A stretch of DNA of 64,000 nucleotides from Sphingobacterium corticibacterium (GTDB lineage Bacteria > Bacteroidota > Bacteroidia > Sphingobacteriales > Sphingobacteriaceae). Position 1 is the stretch's first letter; each line of letters starts with the position of its first letter. Below, in pieces: positions 43,492 to 51,203 of this stretch. The DNA lies in the NCBI RefSeq assembly GCF_004208525.1, contig NZ_SGIT01000001.1, positions 1,938,852 through 2,002,851 of the forward strand. Direction: 5' to 3'. Made by a program: the position numbers and the translations under genes. The notes beneath the pieces are model-generated. The model saw only the letters and a list, made by a program, of their open reading frames with translations. It was not told the origin of the DNA and ran no database searches.

Positions 43492-44106
43492 TTAGATATC
43501 CGAAATTTTGTCACTCAATGCCCTTGCACTGTCAGATGCAACAATAAGCCCTCCCGCCATCATAATAATATCTTTCAGCACTAACCTACCGGCTCCTGAT
43601 AAATAAGGAAACCCATAGGCAGGTGTCGAAAAATCACCTCCTAAATTCGGCACATACACCTCCGGAGTAGTAATCAGAAAAGATAAGGTCACGATAGACA
43701 TGCCAAATGTTAAAATTCCACCCCAAAAACCTATTTTAGGGAACCATATACCCAGCAGAACCAATATGCCGATGCATAAGATAACTGTTCCTAATCCATA
43801 GGCGAAAATATAGGTACCGTTTTCTTTATGCCATTGAATATTTTTTTCAACCACCTTACCTTCAGGGTTTTTATGAAGTGTATATTCCGCTACCTGTTGC
43901 CCCTCATCATTTATCGCAATCCCATCAGCTTTTTGATAAAAGAAGCTCATCAGCGGGCTATTAATAACAAAAGGCACAATTCCATCTGCCTCATATTGAT
44001 ATGCTTTTAGGCCTCCGATCCAAGCCATTACGATAAATATGGCTACCCGCATAAAATGAATAAAGTTGGATTGAGCAGATGCGAACAACGTTAAAATCTT
44101 TTCCAT
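43492..44106 (-). CDS. DUF417 (YkgB/RclC-like) membrane protein
   Basis: A 204-residue inner-membrane protein with four predicted helices (about residues 17-35, 103-122, 127-146 and 170-190). It matches the DUF417/YkgB family: MRVAIFIVMAWIGGLKAYQYEADGIVPFVINSPLM at the start and SGAGRLVLKDIIMM near the end. In E. coli the relative RclC belongs to the reactive-chlorine response controlled by an AraC-type regulator; here an AraC-type gene lies 87 bp upstream on the same strand, a suggestive parallel. The function is otherwise unknown. Confidence 0.88.
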   Translation of the reverse strand: MEKILTLFASAQSNFIHFMRVAIFIVMAWIGGLKAYQYEADGIVPFVINSPLMSFFYQKADGIAINDEGQQVAEYTLHKNPEGKVVEKNIQWHKENGTYIFAYGLGTVILCIGILVLLGIWFPKIGFWGGILTFGMSIVTLSFLITTPEVYVPNLGGDFSTPAYGFPYLSGAGRLVLKDIIMMAGGLIVASDSARALSDKISDI

Positions 44107-44193
44107 ATATTTACCTTCAAAGTTTCTATTTTAGAAACAAAATTAATGGAAATAAACCGCCAAAGGAATGGATAAATCAGGGTAATCCATAGA

Positions 44194-45051
44194 CTATTTT
44201 GCAACAATAGAGATACCAACCTGCTCCCGAAATACTTTAGGCGATACACCAACCTGTTTTTTGAAATATCTGCTAAAATAAAATTGATCTTCAAAACGAA
44301 GATCGGCCGCAATTTCTTTAATGCTTTTAGGTGTAAGATGCAGCTGCTTTTTCGCCTCCAATATCAATCTCTCCTGAATGAGCCCAGAGGGGGACTTATT
44401 ATAATAATTTTTTATTTTTTTGCTAAATGCATCAACAGATAGTCCGTAATGTGCTGCATAAAATGAAACCGATCTCGAATGAATAAAATTAGCGTCAAGA
44501 ACAGTCTGAAAATCGGAAACCTGCTCTTTTTGTAAAGAGATCACACTCTTCGATATCTGCATTTGCTTTTCTCTGCTGCTTAAAGCCAAGATCAATTGCA
44601 GATACGATTTTGCGATAGACAGATCGTAACTTTCATCTGAAATATTGAATTCGGCCAGTTTTTTGAAAATACCTTTGATTTCTTCAAAAACGGCATCAGG
44701 AACCAAAACAAACGGACTTTCATATATGTTATTGAAAAGAATGCCGTTACATGCAACTTCCTTCTTATGATATTCGATACAATAAAAATCACCATGAAAC
44801 TTAAGTGCACCTGTAATTGGTTTATCACCAGAATTCCACTTTAAAAGTTGATGCGGAGACATAAATAGCAAATTTTTTCCCGAACATCGATATTCATTGA
44901 AGTCCACGGAAAACGAAAAGTCTCCATCAAACAATATAATAAAGTAGTAGGCTTCCTTCAGTTCTTGCAAAAATATAGGATCCTTGAAATGTTCAATTTG
45001 TATTTTTGTATTCAAGCTAGCGTTGTTTTTCCTGTTTGCAATTGTCTTCAA
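44194..45051 (-). CDS. AraC-family transcriptional regulator
   Basis: A 285-residue regulator. The N-terminal ~160 residues form a cupin-like ligand domain (FIILFDGDFSFSVDFNEYRC, HQLLKWNSGDKPITGALKFH), and the C-terminal ~100 residues carry two HTH motifs of the AraC type (SVDAFSKKIKNYYNKSPSGL, IKEIAADLRFEDQFYFSRYF, then KKQVGVSPKVFRE). It probably controls the downstream DUF417 gene and/or its own expression. It is divergent from the trehalose genes, with 141 bp between, so it could also act there. Confidence 0.92.
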   Translation of the reverse strand: MKTIANRKNNASLNTKIQIEHFKDPIFLQELKEAYYFIILFDGDFSFSVDFNEYRCSGKNLLFMSPHQLLKWNSGDKPITGALKFHGDFYCIEYHKKEVACNGILFNNIYESPFVLVPDAVFEEIKGIFKKLAEFNISDESYDLSIAKSYLQLILALSSREKQMQISKSVISLQKEQVSDFQTVLDANFIHSRSVSFYAAHYGLSVDAFSKKIKNYYNKSPSGLIQERLILEAKKQLHLTPKSIKEIAADLRFEDQFYFSRYFKKQVGVSPKVFREQVGISIVAK

Positions 45052-45192
45052 TGATTACTTCGATAGCTAAGTTACGAATATATACACCAATAACTTAAAA
45101 CAATTTCCTATCTAAGAGGTTAATATTACAGCTATTCACCGGCTATTTAAGATTTATTTTCTTATCTAAGAAAATGCACCCAAAACACGATC

Positions 45193-47415
45193 ATGTATAA
45201 AAAAAGAACAATAATTATATCAAATCGATTACCAGTACGCATTGAAAAACACAAAGGCGTACTTAAATTTATTCCAAGCGAAGGAGGTCTAGCGACGGGG
45301 CTAGGCTCTATTTATAAAAAAGACAACAATATATGGATTGGATGGCCAGGATACATACCTGATTCCGAAGAAGAAAAGGAAATCATCAAAGAAGAATTAA
45401 AAGAATTAAACCTTATTCCCGTTTTTCTAACAATAGAACAGATAGAAGGATACTATGAAGGGTTTTCAAACGAAGTGTTGTGGCCTATCTTCCACCATCG
45501 ATTGTCATACGCCGTATACAAACAAGAAAATTGGCAGTATTACAAGGAAGTAAATCAGGCATTTTGTGATACGATCTGGGCACAGCAGCTGGATGCGAAA
45601 GATGAAATATGGATTCATGATTACCAGTTGATGTTACTCCCCAAACTGATCCGCCAAGACGACGAAAAAATATCCATCGGCTATTTTCAGCATATCCCCT
45701 TCCCCCCGGACGAAATATTTCGATGTATTCCCTGGCGGAATGAATTGCTGGAAGGTTTGCTAGGTGCTGACCTTATCGCCTTTCACACGTATAATGATAC
45801 ACAACATTTCTTAAATGCGTGTACGCACATTATAGGACTCACTATAAAGAATAATTCATTGCAAGTGGGTGATCGCAGCGTTTATGCAGAAGTTTTTCCC
45901 ATGGGTATTGACTATAATAAGTTTAGTTCTCTTGCGGAGAGCCCCGAAGTTCAAAACCGCGCACGAGCCATAAAAGAACAATACCAAAACCGCAAAATCA
46001 TTCTTTCTATCGACCGATTGGATTATAGTAAGGGTATATTAGAGCGATTGCACGCCTTTGAAAACTTCCTGATCAACTGGCCAGAATATCACAGCCAGGT
46101 CGTGCTATATATGTTAGTCGTACCATCCAGAGACACCGTCCCCCAATATAAACGACTTCGTGACGAAATAGACCGGATGGCCGGACATATCAATGCCGTA
46201 TACGGCACAAACGCATGGACACCCATCGCCTATTATTACAATACCTATCCAGTAGAAGAGCTTTCTGCTCTTTATACCGCTGCTGATATATGTTTGGTCA
46301 CTTCTCTCCGGGATGGCATGAATCTAGTATGCAAAGAATATATCGCCAGTAAAGAAAATAGTTTGGGGGTATTAATCTTAAGCGAATTAGCAGGCGCATC
46401 CAAAGAACTGTTAGATGCGATTCAAGTTAATCCCAATGCCATCAACGAAATTAGTAATGCCATTGCACAAGCCTTGCAGATGCCCAAAGAAGAACAACGA
46501 AAGCGGATGGACGACAGCATTGAAATTGTCGAGAAATTTAACATCAATCATTGGGTCAAATTATTCTTTAACCGCTTACGGGAAATTAAAATTATCCAGC
46601 GGAATGAAATGTCTCGTAAGGTCCGTGACGAAGTCAGAGAAACGATTTTCAATACATACCACAATAGCCAAAAGCGATTATTCTTTCTAGATTACGACGG
46701 TACATTAATCGGTTTTCATAAAGATGCCGATGCAGCTGTTCCGACAACTGGATTGTATAGCATTTTGGAAAAATTACAATCCGATAGCGCGAATCAAATT
46801 GTCATTATTAGCGGGCGTCCTCGAGAAACGTTAGAACGCTGGTTTGGCGATAAAGATTATTATTTAATAGCCGAACACGGCGCATGGACAAATTATCCAG
46901 CTTATAAGTGGATACCCCGATCCCAGCTTTCCACACGATGGAAAATCCCCGTAAAACACATTATGTCGAAATTTGCGAACCTTACGGCTGGGGCTTTTAT
47001 TGAGGAAAAAACATATTCTCTAGCGTGGCATTACCGAAAAGCACAACAAGGACTAGGTCAATTACGTTCGCAAGAACTTGTCGATGCGTTACGCTATCTC
47101 ATTCCGCATCATGGACTTCAATTGCTTCAAGGAGACAAAGTAATTGAAGTAAAAAATGGCGAAGTGAATAAAGGTATGGCGGCCCTTGAGATCGTTAACG
47201 ACTACGAACCTGATTTTATCTTCGCTATTGGTGACGACGTGACCGATGAGGATATGTTCATCGAGCTTCCCTCCGGCGCCTTTACGGTGAAAGTCGGAAA
47301 TAAAAAATCCGAAGCACAATTTTATGTTGAAAGTCAGGCGGACGCCGTGAAACTCATTAATTATTTTGTAGAACAGATTGAATCGCAGCCGCAAAGCAGC
47401 AATACAAATCATTAA
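45193..47415 (+). CDS. Bifunctional trehalose-6-phosphate synthase/trehalose-6-phosphate phosphatase (OtsA-OtsB fusion)
   Basis: A 740-residue cytosolic fusion. Residues 1-470 are a GT20 synthase (IIISNRLPVRIEKHKG, WIHDYQLMLLPKLIR, HIPFPPDEIFRCIPWR, SIDRLDYSKGILERL, TSLRDGMNLVCKEYIAS), making trehalose-6-P from UDP-glucose and glucose-6-P. The C-terminal part, from about residue 495, is an HAD-type phosphatase (FFLDYDGTLIGF, IISGRPRETLERWF, AEHGAWTNYP, IGDDVTDEDMFIEL). Together they make trehalose, an osmo- and stress-protectant. The next gene, 11 bp later, is a GH15 enzyme, so they form an operon. Confidence 0.95.
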   Translation: MYKKRTIIISNRLPVRIEKHKGVLKFIPSEGGLATGLGSIYKKDNNIWIGWPGYIPDSEEEKEIIKEELKELNLIPVFLTIEQIEGYYEGFSNEVLWPIFHHRLSYAVYKQENWQYYKEVNQAFCDTIWAQQLDAKDEIWIHDYQLMLLPKLIRQDDEKISIGYFQHIPFPPDEIFRCIPWRNELLEGLLGADLIAFHTYNDTQHFLNACTHIIGLTIKNNSLQVGDRSVYAEVFPMGIDYNKFSSLAESPEVQNRARAIKEQYQNRKIILSIDRLDYSKGILERLHAFENFLINWPEYHSQVVLYMLVVPSRDTVPQYKRLRDEIDRMAGHINAVYGTNAWTPIAYYYNTYPVEELSALYTAADICLVTSLRDGMNLVCKEYIASKENSLGVLILSELAGASKELLDAIQVNPNAINEISNAIAQALQMPKEEQRKRMDDSIEIVEKFNINHWVKLFFNRLREIKIIQRNEMSRKVRDEVRETIFNTYHNSQKRLFFLDYDGTLIGFHKDADAAVPTTGLYSILEKLQSDSANQIVIISGRPRETLERWFGDKDYYLIAEHGAWTNYPAYKWIPRSQLSTRWKIPVKHIMSKFANLTAGAFIEEKTYSLAWHYRKAQQGLGQLRSQELVDALRYLIPHHGLQLLQGDKVIEVKNGEVNKGMAALEIVNDYEPDFIFAIGDDVTDEDMFIELPSGAFTVKVGNKKSEAQFYVESQADAVKLINYFVEQIESQPQSSNTNH

Positions 47416-47426
47416 ACGATAAACAT

Positions 47427-49235
47427 ATGAACGAAACAGCAAGACACAAATATAATTCTGGTATTATAGGTAATTGCGCTTATATCGCACATATTGAAAA
47501 CGACACCAATGTAAATTGGTTATGTTGGCCATCCTTTCAAGACTCCTTTGTGTTTGGTGGTTTATTGGATAAAAAACTTGGCGGAACATTCCGTATTTTA
47601 CCCCATGAAGAAACGATAAATAGCAAACAGTTCTATTTGGAGAACACCAATATTTTATGCACCGAAATAGAAACGAAAGATGGTGTTTATCAAGTTACGG
47701 ATTTTGCACCTCGTTTTGAGCAATATGAACGTTACTACAAGCCCCTTACACTTATCCGTAAAATTGAGCCGATGCGCGGAAACCCTAAAATCCGGGTAAT
47801 ATGTGAACCTACTTATGAATACGGTGGGAAGTCCTTCCATAAATACCGAGGCAGTAACCACGTTCAATTTGAAATGGAACACATCAAGATTCGTCTTGCG
47901 ACCAATATGCCGATCAGTCATTTTTTTGATGACAATACCCACGTCCTCAGTCAACCCATTTATTTGATACTAACTTACGGAAGTCCATTTGAAGCTCCTA
48001 TCGCTCGTACAGCAGAGGATTTTCTCCTTCGAACAAAAGAATATTGGTATAAGTGGGTGAAGAATGCATCGGTACCCGCGTTTTATCAAAAAGAAGTCAT
48101 CCGATCTGCGTTAACACTCAAAATGCACCAATACGAAGATACCGGAGCGATCATCGCAGCCAGTACGACAAGTTTACCCGAATACCCAGGGTCTGGAAGG
48201 AATTGGGATTATAGGTTTTGTTGGTTACGCGATAGCTATTATGTACTAACGGCGCTCAGCCACTTAGGGCAATTTGAAGAAATGGAAAAGTACGCCTCCT
48301 ATATCGCCAATATTACACAAAATGATACCGGTAGGTTACAACCACTCTATGGTATCATGGGACAATCAGATTTGGAAGAGTATACCATCCCGTATCTGGA
48401 TGGCTATTTAGGAAATAAACCTATCCGCGTAGGCAATCAAGCTTCCGAACACATCCAGAATGACGTATATGGACAAGCACTGATTGCGTTGCTTCCACTT
48501 TTTTCTGACCACCGTTTTCGGCACCAGAACCTACACGCCGCAAAATCATGGACACACCTTATTCTTCAGAAAATGACGCAGACCATCGATGAGAAAGATG
48601 CGGGAATATGGGAGTTCAGGAATTTTCAGAACCGTCATTGCTATTCGAACTTGTTCCAATGGGCAGGAGCTACAGCAGCTCTTAAAATCGCTAAACAATA
48701 TGGTTTCGAAGACATCGAGGAACAAGCCAATACGATTCGTATACAGGCCGAAAAGCATATAGAGAGCTGTTATGATTCGGAAAAACAGGTATACACCAAT
48801 GCTAGTGAAAGCCAAAGTCTTGATGCATCTACGCTACAGCTCATTATGATGGGTTATCTAGATCCCTCATCAGAAAAAGCGAAGAAACATCTTCAGCAGC
48901 TGGAAAAGGAACTCAAAGGTAAGCACGGCTTATTTTACCGCTACCTGCATAAAGATGACTTTGGAAAACCAAAATCAACATTTCTAGTGTGTGCGTTTTG
49001 GTATGTAGAAGCCTTGGCTTGTGTCGGCCGGCTAGAAGAAGCCCAGGATGTGTTTAAACAGCTTTTGTCTTTTGCGAATCATCTTATGCTTTTTAGTGAG
49101 GACGTCCATGAAGACGATGGCTCACAATGGGGTAATTTTCCACAAGCCTATAGCCATGTGGGATTAATAAATGCCGCCTATCGTATTGCTGTAAAATTGG
49201 ATAAGCCTACTTTCTTTGATAGTTTATATGAATAA
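47427..49235 (+). CDS. Glycoside hydrolase family 15 protein (trehalase/glucoamylase-like)
   Basis: A 602-residue cytosolic protein without a signal peptide. The N-terminal ~210 residues match the trehalase-like N domain (SGIIGNCAYIAHI, NWLCWPSFQDSFVFGGLLD, QVTDFAPRFEQYER), followed by the GH15 catalytic (alpha/alpha)6 barrel with SGRNWDYRFCWLRDSYYVLT, GIWEFRNFQNRHCYSNLFQW and the late DDGSQWGNFPQAYSHVGLIN. In Actinobacteria, GH15 proteins of this layout are trehalases. Being co-transcribed with otsAB, it probably hydrolyses trehalose or a related glucoside, allowing rapid turnover. A shared hairpin follows its stop. Confidence 0.9.
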   Translation: MNETARHKYNSGIIGNCAYIAHIENDTNVNWLCWPSFQDSFVFGGLLDKKLGGTFRILPHEETINSKQFYLENTNILCTEIETKDGVYQVTDFAPRFEQYERYYKPLTLIRKIEPMRGNPKIRVICEPTYEYGGKSFHKYRGSNHVQFEMEHIKIRLATNMPISHFFDDNTHVLSQPIYLILTYGSPFEAPIARTAEDFLLRTKEYWYKWVKNASVPAFYQKEVIRSALTLKMHQYEDTGAIIAASTTSLPEYPGSGRNWDYRFCWLRDSYYVLTALSHLGQFEEMEKYASYIANITQNDTGRLQPLYGIMGQSDLEEYTIPYLDGYLGNKPIRVGNQASEHIQNDVYGQALIALLPLFSDHRFRHQNLHAAKSWTHLILQKMTQTIDEKDAGIWEFRNFQNRHCYSNLFQWAGATAALKIAKQYGFEDIEEQANTIRIQAEKHIESCYDSEKQVYTNASESQSLDASTLQLIMMGYLDPSSEKAKKHLQQLEKELKGKHGLFYRYLHKDDFGKPKSTFLVCAFWYVEALACVGRLEEAQDVFKQLLSFANHLMLFSEDVHEDDGSQWGNFPQAYSHVGLINAAYRIAVKLDKPTFFDSLYE

Positions 49236-49257
49236 GAGGTGGCTTTTAAGCCACCTC
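49236..49257. terminator. Shared hairpin between GH15 and response-regulator genes
   Basis: A perfect 10-bp stem (49236-49245 with 49248-49257, 2-nt loop) directly follows the GH15 stop. It includes the last codons of the convergent regulator gene, so it may serve both strands. Confidence 0.55.
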
Positions 49258-49935
49258 AAACTTATATCCCACTCCCTTCACAGTAGAGACGTAATGATCG
49301 CCGATTTTTTCCCGAAGTTTACGAATATGCACGTCAATAGTTCGGTTCGTAACCACCACGGAGTCTTCCCAAATGGCTTTTAGTATCTGTTCTCTGGTAA
49401 ACACCTTATTTGGTTTGGAGGCCAAAAGATAGAGCAATTCAAATTCTTTCTTGGCCAGGACAATCTTCTCACCGTCACGATATACTAGAAAAGAATCCCG
49501 ATCTATAACCAAATCCAAAATTTCTAATTTATCTGTTTGATCAACGTCCGATTCTGTATTATTACGCCGTAATATCGCATTGATGCGGCTCATTAAAGCA
49601 CGTGGTTTAATAGGTTTCGCAATGTAATCGTCAGCACCTACATTAAAACCGGCTATTTCAGAGTATTCTTCACTTCGGGCCGTAAGAAACACCATGAATG
49701 TTTGCTTAAATTCCGGCATAGAGCGCATCAGCCGACATGCTTCTATACCATCCATTTCCGGCATCATGACGTCTAAAATAATTAAATCTGGATTAACCTG
49801 CTTAGCAACTTCTATTCCTTCCTTACCGTTGTACGCTTGATAAACTTGATAACCTTCTTTCGTCAGACTGTATGATATTAAATCAACGATATCTCGTTCA
49901 TCATCTACCACTAGTATTTTTTGATTGGCATTCAT
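49246..49935 (-). CDS. OmpR/PhoB-type response regulator
   Basis: A 229-residue regulator: receiver domain (1-120) with Asp55 in LIILDVMMPEMDG and Lys in DDYIAKPIKPRA, followed by a winged-helix Trans_reg_C domain (about 130-229; AKKEFELLYLLASKPNKVFT, VVTNRTIDVHIRKLREKI, STVKGVGYKFE). It most resembles PhoB-type regulators. No histidine kinase is adjacent, so it is an orphan in this window. A PhoB role would be a guess, since no Pho box or pst gene is present. Confidence 0.92.
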   Translation of the reverse strand: MNANQKILVVDDERDIVDLISYSLTKEGYQVYQAYNGKEGIEVAKQVNPDLIILDVMMPEMDGIEACRLMRSMPEFKQTFMVFLTARSEEYSEIAGFNVGADDYIAKPIKPRALMSRINAILRRNNTESDVDQTDKLEILDLVIDRDSFLVYRDGEKIVLAKKEFELLYLLASKPNKVFTREQILKAIWEDSVVVTNRTIDVHIRKLREKIGDHYVSTVKGVGYKFEVA

Positions 49936-50030
49936 TGTTGTTTTTTTGCTAAATTATGTACTAAATGGTAAAACAACGTTAAGGATGTGTTATCAAATTG
50001 TTAACTGCTTAACAGTTGTTAAATATCTTC

Positions 50031-51131
50031 TTAATTTAAAGTTTGCTGCAAAAATTCAGCTAGCGCCTTACCTCTTAAATTTTTAGCTAGTATCTTCCCC
50101 TCAGGATCCAGTAAATACGATGACGGAATCGCTTTAATACGATAGTTTACAACCAAATCAGAACTCCAAGCCTGCAAATCGGAAACTTGCGTCCAATCTA
50201 AATCATCCGCTTCGATCGCCCGTATCCAGCTACCCGGATTATTATCCAACGATACACCCAACACCGTAAATCCTTTATCCTTATATGCATGGTACAGCTT
50301 CACGATATTAGGATTTTCCTGTCTACACGGCGCACACCACGAAGCCCAAAAATCAACCAGTACATATTGTCCCTTAAAATCAGAAAGTTTTACAGCTTTG
50401 TTATTCGGTGTAAATGATTCGATTTCCGGCGCCAGCTGGCCCACAGCCAATCGCTTTAGTTTCTTTGCTTCCTCTTTAAATTGAGACACGTAACGGTTAT
50501 CTGTGAATGTATCTTCAATTTCATCTGCATAAGCGATAATCTCTGCTTCAGCAATCTCGGGGTCTAATGTACTCATAGCATAAAACCCCGCAAGATTTTT
50601 ATGTTGTTCCGCAAATGTTACGGCTTGCTGCGTATACGCCGCTAATTTCGATTTAAACTCCGTTAAGTAATCAAAGCGTAAACTTTCGATCTCTTCGGAC
50701 GACTTATTTAAGGTTGCTTTCGCAAACGCACCTTGTAATGAGTCCTGCACCAATTCTTTACGACGTTGGTAAGGGGCAAACTCTTTTAACGCTGTCGTCA
50801 ACGCAGATCCTTCTACCTGATAATCCTCTGGATGATGCATATCGGCAACAAATTTCAAGGGCTCACCAGGGGTCAAAATAACAGGATACTTATTGTTCCC
50901 TACCACCACAGAAAGCAAGCGAGGCTGTGTAGCCTGCCGCTCAAATTTAAATTTATTTCCATCTGCAAGGTAGACAGAATCTAACTTTCTATCACCTTCG
51001 TGAAAAGCAATGACCTTCACATTCCCCGGGTTATCGATATGCCCTGACACATGAATTGTATTCTTCTTTGTACAGGCGCTCAGTATGCTGGTCGCCAACA
51101 CCACAAATAAACCTATTTTTCTCATTTCCAA
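50031..51131 (-). CDS. TlpA-like thiol-disulfide reductase lipoprotein (DUF4369 plus thioredoxin fold)
   Basis: A 366-residue lipoprotein (lipobox SILSAC, Cys20). The N-terminal DUF4369 domain (about 24-110; IHVSGHIDNPGNVKVIAF) is followed by a helical linker and a thioredoxin-like domain (about 230-366) with the CxxC pair Cys266/Cys269 in DFWASWCAPCRQENP and the cis-Pro in YRIKAIPSSYLLDP. It acts in the periplasm, keeping protein thiols reduced. It is 73 bp downstream of alaS on the same strand; no DsbD/CcdA partner is adjacent. Confidence 0.92.
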   Translation of the reverse strand: MEMRKIGLFVVLATSILSACTKKNTIHVSGHIDNPGNVKVIAFHEGDRKLDSVYLADGNKFKFERQATQPRLLSVVVGNNKYPVILTPGEPLKFVADMHHPEDYQVEGSALTTALKEFAPYQRRKELVQDSLQGAFAKATLNKSSEEIESLRFDYLTEFKSKLAAYTQQAVTFAEQHKNLAGFYAMSTLDPEIAEAEIIAYADEIEDTFTDNRYVSQFKEEAKKLKRLAVGQLAPEIESFTPNNKAVKLSDFKGQYVLVDFWASWCAPCRQENPNIVKLYHAYKDKGFTVLGVSLDNNPGSWIRAIEADDLDWTQVSDLQAWSSDLVVNYRIKAIPSSYLLDPEGKILAKNLRGKALAEFLQQTLN

Positions 51132-51203
51132 TATTTAGCTATAAACAGCAAGCTATCGGCTATGAGCTTACTGCCTACAACCTATGCTTACGACTTTATC
51201 TCT

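Noticed and set aside
43207..43584. 125-codon open frame across the tandem repeat and DUF417 3' end
   Set aside because: Its amino-acid repetition merely reflects the DNA repeat, it runs antisense into the DUF417 gene, and it has no recognisable domain.
49246..49935. PhoB of a phosphate regulon
   Set aside because: The domain layout fits, but there is no PhoR, pst gene or pho box nearby to support the specific name.
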